A stretch of 53,643 nucleotides of DNA from the NCBI GenBank assembly GCA_903909375.1, contig CAIVVM010000012.1:1-53643 (forward strand). The letters are read 5' to 3'. The DNA comes from an uncultured Alphaproteobacteria bacterium. GTDB taxonomy: Bacteria; Pseudomonadota; Alphaproteobacteria; Caulobacterales; Caulobacteraceae. Shown here one piece after another: positions 1-8,870 of the stretch. How positions within the stretch are numbered: position 1 is the stretch's first letter; each line of letters starts with the position of its first letter. The position numbers and the translations under genes are program-made. The notes beneath the pieces are model-generated. The model saw only the letters and a list, made by a program, of their open reading frames with translations. It searched no databases and had not been told where the DNA came from.

Positions 1-51
1 CACAAACCGCGCAACACGCTCCCGAAGGTCCAGTGAAAACGGTCGAGTCAT
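1..51 (-). CDS. IS630-family transposase, N-terminal fragment (cut by window edge)
   Basis: An ATG at 51 (minus strand) opens a frame of 17 visible codons that runs off the left edge. It begins MTRPFSLDLRERV, the typical opening of IS630-family transposases, in which an 'LRERV' segment starts the first helix-turn-helix. A GGAGG ribosome site stands 9 bases upstream. Only the extreme N-terminus is visible, so the DDE catalytic residues and intactness cannot be judged. The call rests on this short motif and on its position exactly where a neighbouring gene is broken. Confidence 0.6.
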   Translation of the reverse strand, partial: MTRPFSLDLRERVARFV

Positions 52-137
52 GCAGGCTGGCCTCCGGCCCAGCCCCCACCTTGAATCACGATCCGCAAAC
101 CTCGTGAATCCCGAATCCGTCAGATGCGGTCACGCTC
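1..137 (-). mobile_element. End of an IS630-family insertion sequence (partial)
   Basis: Reading the minus strand, the amidohydrolase gene runs normally until a TA dinucleotide at 138-139. From there the sequence leaves the amidohydrolase family and leads within ~85 bases to a well-placed ribosome site (GGAGG, plus-strand 61-65) and the start of a transposase-like reading frame. IS630/Tc1-type elements insert at TA, so I infer that the element's end is at 137. The rest of the element, including its other inverted repeat, lies outside the window, so the terminal repeat cannot be confirmed here. Confidence 0.65.
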
Positions 138-2223
138 TAGGCCCAATGGCTGCAATACGATCTCCGCGGACCAGGATGACGCCATCATCGATGATCCCAC
201 CGGCCTTGTCCGCCATGGTGACGATCCGGGCGCCGACCAGAGCCACGTCGCCGGCGACCTTGTCCGCCGCAACCTCCATGGAGAGACTTACGCCTTGGGC
301 AGGCGCCTTGAAGGCAGACGTGTTCTCGCCGGCTGGTGCGGCAAGGAAGACCGTTTCCGCATCGGCGCTGAAGAGCGTGGGGCCCAGGCTCCAGTGCAGC
401 TTGAGCCCCTCGTTCGACCAGTGGATGAAATCGGCGCCGTCGCCGCTGAGCCGCACAACCGGAAGGGGTCCGCCCTTGGGATCGACCGAAAGCTCCGTCG
501 GCCCCGGCAGCAAGGGCATGACGAAGGCCTGGTAGTTCTGACGGAAGGCCAGGAAACGGCCATCCGGCGACACCTGAAAGTCATTGACGAGGTCACCGCT
601 CGCATGAACCCGGCGGCCTTCGCCGCTCAGGTCTGTGCTGATCAGCTGGGCTTTTCCCCTTTCACTGGCGATCATGAACACGCGATCAGAGCCCGAACCG
701 AACTGCGGCTCGGCGGCGTCGCGCGCGATCCGGACCTGGTCGCCGCCGGTCACAGCGATCCGATAGACGCCCGGATCCTGACTCCAGAGGTTCGAGGTCA
801 GCCCGCCGCCGGCGCGCCGTTCGAACACCAGCGTCTTGCCGTCAGGTGAGAACCGGGGGAGCGCATAGTGGCCGGGCTGACTGGAGACATCGCGCGGCGT
901 CCCGCCACCGCCGGCCACGATCCGGAGCCGGCCAAGGTTCGCGTCGGTCCAGCCGACAAAGGCGATTGAGCGCCCGTCTCGAGACCAGGTAGGCCAAAGC
1001 TCCAGGCCAGGATCGTCTCCCCGGGTCAGGCGTCGCGGCGCGCCCTCGCCCATCGGCTTGATCCAGAGCTTGCCGAGGGTCTCGAACACGACCTGTTTGC
1101 CGTCTGGCGACACCTGGGCCCAGCGCGGCATGCGCGTGGTGAACCGGTCGGGCGCCACGGCGACCTTCGGGTGTACGGAATCGATCACCACCCTGGTGTC
1201 GCGCACCCGGAAAGGGATCTCGGCGATAGCTGCTCCGTCCGCGCCGACCCGGCGGATCTTTCCCCCCGCCCAGAAGACGATCTCGCGACTGTCCGGCGTC
1301 CAGCTCATGTTGGGATAGAGGCCCGAGATGGCCCAGGTCTCCTGCGTATCCTGGTCCAGGGCGTCATAGACCTTGCGCTCGGCGCCGGAGATCAGATCGC
1401 GCACATAGAGTTTCGACTTGGTCCGCTCGCGCCGCACGAAGGCGATCAGCTTCCCGTCCGGCGATGGCGCTGGCCGCACCGCGCCGCCGGCGCCCGCGAC
1501 CACCGTACTCACCTCTCCGGTCGCCAGGTCATGCCGCTCGATGTGGAACAGGCTACCGTTGGAATCCTGGGCGTACTCGAAGATCGGCCCGGGGGTAACG
1601 TTGCGAGTGAAGTAGAGGCTCTTGCCGTCGGGGGCGAAGACCGGCTCACCCAGTTCCTTCTGGTGCTGTTCGCTTGGGCGTTTGATGATCCGCACACCGC
1701 CGCCGCCGGACACATGATAGAGCCATACCTCGCCGGTCCCCAGCGAGCGCCCAGTGCTGAAGTGCTTCTTGGCGACGATAAAGCGGCCATCCGGGCTCCA
1801 GCTAGGCTGGTTCAACAGCCGGAAGTCCTCCTTCGACACCTGCTGCTTGTTCGAACCATCGCGGCTCATGATCCAGATATTGTCGCCGCCGCCTCGGTCG
1901 GAGACGAAGGCGATGCGCTTGCCGTCGGGCGAAAAGCGGGGTTGCTGCTCGTAAGCGAGACCCTCGGCGATCCGCGTCGGTGTCCCGCCGGCGATAGGCA
2001 TCACATAGATGTCGCCCAGCAGGTCGAAGGCGACGCTCTGGCCGTCGGGCGAGACATCAACATTCATCCAGGTTCCCTGATCGACGTCGATCGGGACCTG
2101 GCGCGTGGTCATCCCGGGGGGCGCGGAGACATCCCACTTCGGGGCCCTGGGCGCGTCAGCGGCGACGGCAGGAGATGCGGCAAGCGTAAGGGCCGCCAGC
2201 AGCGTCATCGATCGAATGGTCAT
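130..2223 (-). pseudogene. PD40/TolB-like beta-propeller amidohydrolase, truncated by an IS
   Basis: This is a secreted protein with a signal peptide (residues 1 to about 22, ending AVAADA) followed by many TolB-type PD40 propeller repeats (repeated 'SPDG..IAF' blades across residues ~55-570). From about residue 655 comes the very start of an amidohydrolase domain ('ALVGARIVTM', 'GDRIAAIGPR'). In this family the metal-dependent amidohydrolase half follows for several hundred more residues. Here the frame stops at residue 697, and the stop codon lies inside the putative IS end. All metal-binding histidines of the hydrolase would be missing, so the product is probably inactive as an amidohydrolase, although the propeller half could still be made and exported. 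The rest of the gene may lie beyond the IS. Confidence 0.8.
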
Positions 2224-2295
2224 GGCTCGCCTCGAGTGTTTTCTACCGAATCAGCCGGTGAGACACCCGAACCTATAGCGCCAAGAGGCGTCCGC

Positions 2296-3477
2296 TCAGG
2301 CCGCCGCCTGCGACGGCAGGTCATGCAGGTCACTGGCAAGGCCATTACCCATGAGGTCGATGAAGTTGTCGCGGTAGAACTTGCGCTTCAGCCGCTGGTC
2401 CACCCCGGCCAGGTTGTCGTTGAATCGCTTCAGCGGATTGCGGCCGCCTTCGACATGGGGGAAGTCCGAGGAGAACAGCACCATATCCTCGCCGGAGTTT
2501 TCCATGATCCAGCGAACGTCCTCGTGCGGATAGGGCGTGACCCGGAGCTGGCGGCGCAGGATTTCCGACGGCGTGCCCGAAAGGGTCTGCAGGCGCTCCT
2601 CCTTGCCGAAGGCGGCAACCCCTGAGTCGAGGAACTTCATCAGGCTGGGCAGCCACGAGGCGCCCAGTTCAATGGCGCCGAACTTCAGGCGGGGGAAGCG
2701 GTCGAAGACACCGTCGATCACCAGGGCCGAAAGCGTCTGCCAGACGCTCAACGGGATCGACATGAAGGACAATGAGGTGAAGTTCTCGTCGCCCCCGTGG
2801 AAATCCTTCACGTAGGGCAGGCCGTTCTCCAGGTAGGCTCCTGGCATCTTCTCCTCGCCGCCCACGTGGAACAGGATCGGCACGCCGGCCTCCTGGGCCA
2901 CGGCCCAGAGCGCATCCAGTTCGCGGTGGCTGGGGGAGAAGCCAGACGGGTGACGCGACGGGACCACCAGCGCCTTGGCGCCGAGCGCCAGCGCCTCGCG
3001 GGCGACCTGGGGCGCGCGTGCGCGGTCGATCAGCGGCACATAGCCGGTGGCCAGCAGGCGGCGGTCCACCGAGCAGAACTCGGTCATCATCCGGTTGTGG
3101 GCACGGGCGGCCTCGACGGCGAGCTCGACCTCGCCCTGCTGCTCCAGACCGAAATTAGATAGACAGGCTGTGGTAAACACAAGTTGGGATGTAAAACCCA
3201 GATAGTCCAGCGTCCTGGGCCGGTGATCGGCGTTGAAGGCGCCGAGCGCCTCATAGTTCTTGCGCAGCAGGATGTTGGCTTCGGCGCCGGCCAGGAACTC
3301 GGGGTCGCGGGCCTTCTCGGCGGCCTTGGCGAACCATTCCGGCAGAACCTCCTTACGGCCCGTTTTCTCGACGAAGTCGGCCCGGAACTTCGGGTCGATG
3401 TAGCGGTTGATCGTGCCCGGCAGCTCCATGATGTGGCTGTCGGCGTCGTGGACGGTCTGGCCTTCGACGTATGCCAT
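2296..3477 (-). CDS. Amidohydrolase family protein (COG2159, TIM-barrel)
   Basis: This 393-residue protein of the amidohydrolase-related (Amidohydro_2) family is a probable metal-dependent hydrolase or decarboxylase. The N-terminus carries '[12 protein letters not shown]', the metal-binding region of the family in its 'DxDSH' form. Further histidines follow at '[10 protein letters not shown]', and '[14 protein letters not shown]' near the C-terminus holds the conserved catalytic Asp region. There is no signal peptide, so it should be cytoplasmic. The start at 3477 is only 16 bases from the divergent glycosylase start at 3494, so the two promoters must overlap each other's 5' ends. The substrate cannot be told from sequence; relatives act on aromatic or xenobiotic carboxylates. 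Confidence 0.8.
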   Translation of the reverse strand: MAYVEGQTVHDADSHIMELPGTINRYIDPKFRADFVEKTGRKEVLPEWFAKAAEKARDPEFLAGAEANILLRKNYEALGAFNADHRPRTLDYLGFTSQLVFTTACLSNFGLEQQGEVELAVEAARAHNRMMTEFCSVDRRLLATGYVPLIDRARAPQVAREALALGAKALVVPSRHPSGFSPSHRELDALWAVAQEAGVPILFHVGGEEKMPGAYLENGLPYVKDFHGGDENFTSLSFMSIPLSVWQTLSALVIDGVFDRFPRLKFGAIELGASWLPSLMKFLDSGVAAFGKEERLQTLSGTPSEILRRQLRVTPYPHEDVRWIMENSGEDMVLFSSDFPHVEGGRNPLKRFNDNLAGVDQRLKRKFYRDNFIDLMGNGLASDLHDLPSQAAA

Positions 3478-3493
3478 GGGGCATCTTCCCTGG

Positions 3494-4084
3494 ATGGTTT
3501 CTGTTGTTGAGAGACATTCCGGACTTTCTGGCGCCGGACGTCAAGGATTCTGGCGGCGGCATCCCGCCGAGGTCGCGCGTGAACTGATCGGTCGCAGCCT
3601 GTTCATCGAGGGCGTGGGCGGGCGGATTGTCGAGACCGAGGCCTACCATCACGAGGATCCGGCCTCGCACAGCTTCAGAGGACCAACGGACAGGAACGCG
3701 GCGATGTTCGGGCCGCCGGGGCGGGCGTATGTCTATCGATCCTATGGGATTCATTGGTGTTTGAACGTCGTGTGCGGCGAAACGCCGGGTAGCGCCGTGC
3801 TCATCCGGGCGCTGGAGCCGACACTGGGTCTGGAGGTCATGTGGCGTAGGCGCGGGGTAGCTGATCCCCGGGCGCTGTGCTCGGGTCCCGGCAAGCTGGC
3901 GCAGGCGCTGGCGGTTTCACGGGATCATGACGGCCTGCCGCTGGACGCCGCGCCCTTCCAGCTGGTCGCGGGACCGACCCCCGGTCTGGAGGTCGGCCCG
4001 CGCATCGGCCTGTCCAAAGCGGTCGAGACGCCCTGGCGGTTCGGCGAGGCCGGCTCGCGGTTCCTGAGCCGGCGGTTTGGCTAG
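3494..4084 (+). CDS. mpg: 3-methyladenine DNA glycosylase (AAG/Mpg family)
   Basis: This 196-residue protein matches alkyladenine DNA glycosylases, monofunctional base-excision enzymes that remove alkylated purines. Visible family blocks are '[10 protein letters not shown]', '[18 protein letters not shown]' with the catalytic Glu and conserved Tyr, '[20 protein letters not shown]', 'AVLIRALEP' and '[13 protein letters not shown]'. The frame is open further upstream, but ATG 3494 avoids running into the divergent gene and leaves a normal ~20-residue lead. Its TAG stop shares a CTAG with the stop of the convergent peroxiredoxin gene. Confidence 0.9.
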   Translation: MVSVVERHSGLSGAGRQGFWRRHPAEVARELIGRSLFIEGVGGRIVETEAYHHEDPASHSFRGPTDRNAAMFGPPGRAYVYRSYGIHWCLNVVCGETPGSAVLIRALEPTLGLEVMWRRRGVADPRALCSGPGKLAQALAVSRDHDGLPLDAAPFQLVAGPTPGLEVGPRIGLSKAVETPWRFGEAGSRFLSRRFG

Positions 4085-4563
4085 AGTTGAGCCAGCAGAT
4101 AGTCGGCGGCCGACACCCGGAACTCACCGCCCTGTTCGACGTTCAGCTCCTTCACGACGCCGTCCTTGACGATCATGGAGTAGCGCTGCGAGCGCTTGCC
4201 CATGCCGAACTTGCTGCCGTCCATCTCCAGGCCAAGCGCGGTGGTGAAGTCGCCATTGCCGTCGGCCAGCATGATGATGTCGTCGCCCACAGCCTGATCC
4301 TCGCCCCAGGCGCGCATGACAAAGGCGTCGTTGACCGACAGGCAGGCTATCTCATCGACGCCCTTGGCCTTGAGATCGGGGCCCAGTTGCTTGAAGCCGG
4401 GGACATGCTTGGCTGAGCAGGTAGGCGTGAACGCGCCCGGCACGGCGAAGAGGGCGACGGTGCGGCCCTTGAAAAAGTCTTCGGTCTTGACGGGCTTCGG
4501 GCCCTCGGCGGTCGCCTGGGTGAGGGTCGCGGCGGGCAGCGTGTCACCAACTTTGATGGTCAT
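4081..4563 (-). CDS. Peroxiredoxin (Prx5/AhpC-TSA type)
   Basis: This 160-residue thiol peroxidase of the Prx5 subfamily reduces H2O2 and organic hydroperoxides using a thiol donor. The peroxidatic Cys is Cys49 in '[17 protein letters not shown]', the Prx5 signature. 'NDAFVMRAW' and '[13 protein letters not shown]'-like blocks (here '[13 protein letters not shown]') follow, as expected. ATG 4563 ('[10 protein letters not shown]') is preferred over the longer open frame because family members begin at this point. It converges with the glycosylase gene and the two stop codons overlap. It is probably cytosolic, with a glutaredoxin or thioredoxin partner encoded elsewhere. Confidence 0.92.
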   Translation of the reverse strand: MTIKVGDTLPAATLTQATAEGPKPVKTEDFFKGRTVALFAVPGAFTPTCSAKHVPGFKQLGPDLKAKGVDEIACLSVNDAFVMRAWGEDQAVGDDIIMLADGNGDFTTALGLEMDGSKFGMGKRSQRYSMIVKDGVVKELNVEQGGEFRVSAADYLLAQL

Positions 4564-4670
4564 GGCCTGTGGTCCTTGCATGGAGATCGGAAGCCATGCT
4601 GATACCTGAGAAGCGGTCGTGACCGTAGTCTCGATTTTCAAGATTTGTGCGGCGGATCTATCTGGACACC

Positions 4671-5231
4671 ATGGACGGCGCCTTCCTCTCGGGTCAGTTC
4701 CTGATCGCCATGCCCGGCATCGGCGACGCGCGGTTCGAACGCGCCCTGATTCTGGTGTGCGCCCATGACGGCGACCACGCGATGGGGGTGGCGGTGAACC
4801 GCCCGCTGGAGGGCCTCAGCGTGCCCGACCTGCTGGAGCGACTGGAAATCGAGGGGGCGGCGGCGATGGCGGCGCGCCCGGTGCTGATGGGCGGGCCTGT
4901 GGAGACGGAGCGCGGCTTCGTGCTGCACACAGACGACTTCGCCGCCGAGCACACTGCGACCGTGCCAGGCGGTCTGGCGCTCACCACCACCCGGGAGGTG
5001 CTGGTCGCCATGGCGACGTCGACCGGCCCGCGGCGCGCCGTGCTGGCCCTGGGGTATGCCGGCTGGGGCGCCGGCCAGCTGGAACAGGAGATCCGGCAGA
5101 ATGTCTGGCTGACGGTGGAGGCCGACGAGGCGCTGCTGTTCGACGACGACCACGAGACAAAATGGACCCGAGCCCTCGCCAAGCTCGGGGTCGATCCGAC
5201 GTTTCTGAGCACGGAGGCCGGGGAGGCCTGA
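4671..5231 (+). CDS. YqgE/AlgH family protein (DUF179, UPF0301)
   Basis: This protein of about 186 residues shows the DUF179 signature: 'FLSGQFLIAMPGIGDARFERALILVCAHD', then 'GVAVNRP', 'VLMGGPVE' and 'ALGYAGWGAGQLEQEI'. The family is widespread in proteobacteria. Its function is poorly defined, with AlgH in Pseudomonas linked to regulation and stress. A GTG at 4647 would add eight residues; ATG 4671 gives the usual family length but has no strong ribosome site, so the exact start is uncertain. It converges with pdeA, with only 7 bases between the stops. Confidence 0.88.
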   Translation: MDGAFLSGQFLIAMPGIGDARFERALILVCAHDGDHAMGVAVNRPLEGLSVPDLLERLEIEGAAAMAARPVLMGGPVETERGFVLHTDDFAAEHTATVPGGLALTTTREVLVAMATSTGPRRAVLALGYAGWGAGQLEQEIRQNVWLTVEADEALLFDDDHETKWTRALAKLGVDPTFLSTEAGEA

Positions 5232-5238
5232 GGCAGCG

Positions 5239-6897
5239 CTAGCCCCGTGCTTTCACCGGCGCCGCACCATCCACATAGCTCTCGTTTAGATAAACCTCCG
5301 CCTCCTGGGCCGATAGCGCAGGGGCGTAGCCGAAACCCTGGCCGTAGTCGCAGCCGAGCGACTGGAGGTGTTGGGCCATCATGGCGTTCTCGACGCCTTC
5401 GGCGATCACTTCCATGTTGAGGTCCTGTCCGAGGGTCACCACGGATTTGACGATCTTTGCCGAGCCCTCGTTGGAGGACATGGTGCGTACGAAATAGCGG
5501 TCGATCTTCAGCGTGTCGAAGGGCAATCGGGTCAGATAGGAGAGCGCCGAAAAGCCGGTGCCGAAGTCATCCAGCGCCAGACCAGCCCCGGCGGTGCGCA
5601 AGGCGCCCAGCACCACGGCGGCGCGATCGGGATCGCGCATGACGTCGCCCTCGGTAACCTCCAGCTTGAGCGCGCCCGGCGGCAGGCCGGTCTCGGCGCG
5701 GATCGATGTGACCTCGGACACAAGATCAGGCCGATCCAGTTCGCCGGTGGAGAGATTTACGGCCACGGTGAGTTCGCCGGCGGCCCGATGGCGGCGGCGC
5801 CAGACGGCCAACTGCTGGCCCGCCTCGCGCATCATCATCGAGCCCAGCTCGGGCATCAGGCCCATTTCCTCGCAAAGCGGCAGGAAGTTATCGGGGGTAA
5901 GCAGCCCCCGACGGGGATGCTTCCATCGCACCAGCGCCTCGAAACCCGACAGCGCGCCGGAGGAGAGCCGCACGATGGGCTGATAGAAGGGCATCAGTTC
6001 GCCGCGCCGCATGGCGCCCTTCAGGTCGCCCTCGAGGGCCAGCCGCGACAGACCGTCCGTCTCAAGTCCGCGACCATATGCCGCAGCGCCGCCGCGGCCG
6101 TGGCTCCGGGCGGATTCCACGGCGAGCTCGGCGCGACGCAACAGCTCGGTGGCCTCCGGCGCCTCATCGCCGCCTGCGGCGGTTACCGCGCCGATGGAAA
6201 GGGTGGGATGGATATCGAATCCCGCCACGCGCAGAGGCTGTTCGAGAGCGCTGCGAAGGGCATCGGCGCCCGGCGAGATCGTCTTCGGCGCCAGTGAGGC
6301 GAACTCGTCCTCGCCGATCCGCGCCAGCAGGGCGCCCGGCGGGAAAGCCGCGGCCAGCCGGGAGCCGAGCGCGGCCAGCACCAGATCGGCGCGCTCATGT
6401 CCAAGCGCTTCGTTCAGGCGCCGTAATCGGTCGAGATCGGCCACGATCAGCTCGTAGTCGCCGGGCGCCTGCAGGCGTTCGCGCGCCAGGGTGATGAACG
6501 TGCGCCGGTCAGCAAGGCCGGTCAGGGTATCGATGCCGGAGGCGGCGAAGCGGACTTCTGCGGCCACAACACCAGCGGCGCGGACACCCTCTTCCAGCCA
6601 GACGCCACGCCAGACACTCGGTGCGCCGCCCCGCAGCCGCAGGCGCACGGCCACCTCGCCCCCCGGCTGCTGAAGTCGCAGGATATCTTCGGCCATCGCC
6701 CGATCCTGAGGCAGCGTCAGAGCACGCAGCGCCGCTGAGGAACAGTCCGGCGCCAGGGGCCCCAGGCCAAGACTGCGGGTGGCGCCCGTCAGGCGCAGGC
6801 GGTCCTTCTGCGGCTCCCAGACCCACAGAGCGACCTCGGCAGCGCCCAGGGCCTCAAGATTGGCCGTGGCGTCCCATGTCCAGCGCTCGTTGGCCAT
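5239..6897 (-). CDS. pdeA: PdeA-like c-di-GMP phosphodiesterase (PAS-GEDEF-EAL)
   Basis: This 552-residue protein has a PAS-like N-terminus (about 1-120), a GGDEF domain (about 121-285) whose signature is GEDEF (residues 195-199, 'RIGEDEF'), and an EAL domain with 'GFEALVRWKHP' (EAL at 320-322), 'LDDFGTGFSAL', 'KIDRYFV' and 'VIAEGVE'. The EAL catalytic motifs are intact and the cyclase motif is degenerate. This is the arrangement of Caulobacter PdeA (CC3396), whose GEDEF domain binds GTP and activates the phosphodiesterase and which is degraded by ClpXP with CpdR during the cell cycle. The C-terminus ends in Arg-Gly, and C-terminal residues take part in that degradation in Caulobacter. Position downstream of the cox/thrC cluster supports orthology. 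ATG 6897 is chosen; upstream in-frame codons overlap the GNAT gene. Confidence 0.88.
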   Translation of the reverse strand: MANERWTWDATANLEALGAAEVALWVWEPQKDRLRLTGATRSLGLGPLAPDCSSAALRALTLPQDRAMAEDILRLQQPGGEVAVRLRLRGGAPSVWRGVWLEEGVRAAGVVAAEVRFAASGIDTLTGLADRRTFITLARERLQAPGDYELIVADLDRLRRLNEALGHERADLVLAALGSRLAAAFPPGALLARIGEDEFASLAPKTISPGADALRSALEQPLRVAGFDIHPTLSIGAVTAAGGDEAPEATELLRRAELAVESARSHGRGGAAAYGRGLETDGLSRLALEGDLKGAMRRGELMPFYQPIVRLSSGALSGFEALVRWKHPRRGLLTPDNFLPLCEEMGLMPELGSMMMREAGQQLAVWRRRHRAAGELTVAVNLSTGELDRPDLVSEVTSIRAETGLPPGALKLEVTEGDVMRDPDRAAVVLGALRTAGAGLALDDFGTGFSALSYLTRLPFDTLKIDRYFVRTMSSNEGSAKIVKSVVTLGQDLNMEVIAEGVENAMMAQHLQSLGCDYGQGFGYAPALSAQEAEVYLNESYVDGAAPVKARG

Positions 6898-6934
6898 TGC
6901 GTCCTGATCAGAGCCTTGAAATCGAGGGCGACGG

Positions 6935-7546
6935 TCAGACCGACACCCCCATATCCGGACCCTCATGGCCCCCATCCGGGTTCAACTGCCCGAACAGGAC
7001 ATGATCTCGCCATGCGCCGTTAATTTTAAGATAAGCGGGGGCAAATCCCTCCTCGGAATAGCCTGCCTGGACCAGCAAGCGGCGCGATGGATCGTTCTGA
7101 GGAATGCACGCGGCTTCCAGCCGGTGGAGCCCAAGCGTCCGGAAGGCGAAGGCGTTGAGCGCGCGCACCGCCGCCAGCGTCAGGCCCTGGCGGGCGAAGG
7201 GTTGCCCGCACCAGTACCCTACTGACCCCATCTGGGCGACTCCGCGGCGCACGTTAGACAGGGTGATGCCGCCGGTCAGGGCCTCATCCGCCGCACGGAT
7301 CACAAAGAAGGGGTAGGCGACGCCGGCGTCGCGGTCACGCGCATAGGCCATAAGGCGGCGGCGATAGGAGGCTCGGGAAAGATCATCCGCCGGCCAGGTC
7401 GGCTCCCAGGGCTGCAGGAAGGCCCGGCTCTGGGCGCGCAGGTCGCGCCACTCGGCATAGTCCTGGGCGCGCGGCGGGCGCAACACGACACCGTCGCCGT
7501 CGATGCGTAGGCCGCTTTCCGGCGCTATCCAGTCCAACAGGGCCAT
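6935..7546 (-). CDS. GNAT acetyltransferase, RimJ/RimL type
   Basis: This 203-residue member of the GNAT family resembles the ribosomal-protein N-alanine acetyltransferases RimJ/RimL. It has an opening beta strand 'DGVVLRPPRAQDYAEW', a central 'VGYWCGQPFARQGLTLAAVRALNAFAF' covering the acetyl-CoA-binding motif A, and the RimJ-like block 'LGLHRLEAACIPQNDPSRRLLVQAGYSEEG'. It lies 37 bases upstream of pdeA on the same strand and is probably co-transcribed. The acceptor could be a ribosomal protein N-terminus, another protein or a small molecule. Confidence 0.88.
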   Translation of the reverse strand: MALLDWIAPESGLRIDGDGVVLRPPRAQDYAEWRDLRAQSRAFLQPWEPTWPADDLSRASYRRRLMAYARDRDAGVAYPFFVIRAADEALTGGITLSNVRRGVAQMGSVGYWCGQPFARQGLTLAAVRALNAFAFRTLGLHRLEAACIPQNDPSRRLLVQAGYSEEGFAPAYLKINGAWRDHVLFGQLNPDGGHEGPDMGVSV

Positions 7547-7603
7547 GCGGTGAGCGTCGCGGATTTTGGAGTGAGGTCAAGGGCGGTGATCGCGTTGGCG
7601 TTA

Positions 7604-8866
7604 TCAGCTGAACAGGGCCTGTTCGAAGGACTCCGCCGCGCCCAGAGCCGCGCGGGGGCCCAGGATGGCGACCGCGGCCTGGCGTGAGGCCAGGATGCGG
7701 CTGGTCAGGGCGGCGAGCTGGGCCGGGGTGACGGCGTCGATTTCGGCCGCGAGGTCCTCCGGATCCAGGGTCTTGCCGAACAGCAGAACCTGACCGGCGG
7801 CCTGCTCGGCGCGGGCGAGCGCGGACTCGCGGCCCATGAACATCGAACCCTTGAGTTGAGCCTTGGCGCGGGCCAACTCAGCGTCCGGAACTGGTCGGGT
7901 AAGGCCCTGGATTTCGCGGGCGGTCACTTGCGCCAGTTCGACTGCGTTCTTTGCCTCGCAGCCCGCAAACACGCCCAGCACCCCGGTGTCCGCATAGGTT
8001 TCGGAATAGGCGTCAATGGCGTAGGCCAGCCCGCGCGCCTCGCGGGCCTCCTGGAACAGGCGTGACGCCATGCCGCCGCCCAGAATCTCGGCCAGTAGCC
8101 GGAGCGCGAAATAGTCGGGATCCTGGACACCGACGGCCGGCAACAACAGCACAAGATTGGCCTGCTCCAGCTTGCGCGCGAGCGTCTTCGATCCGGATAT
8201 GAAGGTCGCCGCTTCGGCGGCAGGAAGGCCGCCGCCGGACGCGCCGCCGAATTCCCGCTCGGCCAACCTCAGCAACTCATCCTCGTCCACCGCACCCGCA
8301 GCGCTGATGACCAGGGTTTCCGGCGCATAGAGAGCGGCGCGCCAGTCGCTGAGAGCCTGGGTCGTGGCCGCGCCGATGGACTTCGGCGTACCCAGGATGG
8401 GGCGACCCAGCGGCTGGCTCGAGAACGCGGCTTGCTGCGCCAGTTCGAAGACCAGATCGTCCGGCGTATCGGCCGCCTCGGCGATCTCCTGGCCAACGAC
8501 CTGTTTCTCGCGTTCCAGATCGCCCTCGTCCATCACCGGACGCAGCACCAGATCGCCGAGCACCGAGGCGCCGAGGTCGAGGCCTGCCTTCAGGGCCCGG
8601 ATCTGGAAACTGGTTCGCTCATAGCCGGTGGCCGCGTTGATATTGCCGCCCTCGGCCTCGATCACCTCGACGATCTCACGCGCAGACCGGTCGCCCGCGC
8701 CCTTGAAGACCATATGCTCCAGCAGGTGCGACCAGCCCGAGCGGGCCTTGTCCTCGAACCGCGCGCCGCGACCGGCGACGACGGATAGCGCCACGGTCTG
8801 CCAGCCGGGCAGCGGGTCGCACACCACGCGCACGCCATTTGGCAGAGTGTGAACCTTGGGGGTCAA
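7604..8866 (-). CDS. M16 family zinc peptidase (mitochondrial-processing-peptidase-like)
   Basis: This protein of about 420 residues has the inverted zinc motif H47-L-L-E50-H51 ('SGWSHLLEHMVFKG'), followed by a distal Glu region in 'EVIEAEGGNINAATGYERTSF' and the C-terminal M16 half ('ILGGGMASRLFQEAREARGLAY'). It is related to the bacterial ancestor of the mitochondrial processing peptidase beta subunit. The open frame extends 45 codons into thrC, but the family begins at 'TPKVHTLPNGVRV', so I take TTG 8866, four bases after the thrC stop, with GGAAG upstream. Co-transcription with thrC is likely. No signal peptide is seen. Confidence 0.88.
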   Translation of the reverse strand: MTPKVHTLPNGVRVVCDPLPGWQTVALSVVAGRGARFEDKARSGWSHLLEHMVFKGAGDRSAREIVEVIEAEGGNINAATGYERTSFQIRALKAGLDLGASVLGDLVLRPVMDEGDLEREKQVVGQEIAEAADTPDDLVFELAQQAAFSSQPLGRPILGTPKSIGAATTQALSDWRAALYAPETLVISAAGAVDEDELLRLAEREFGGASGGGLPAAEAATFISGSKTLARKLEQANLVLLLPAVGVQDPDYFALRLLAEILGGGMASRLFQEAREARGLAYAIDAYSETYADTGVLGVFAGCEAKNAVELAQVTAREIQGLTRPVPDAELARAKAQLKGSMFMGRESALARAEQAAGQVLLFGKTLDPEDLAAEIDAVTPAQLAALTSRILASRQAAVAILGPRAALGAAESFEQALFS

Positions 8867-8870
8867 GGCT

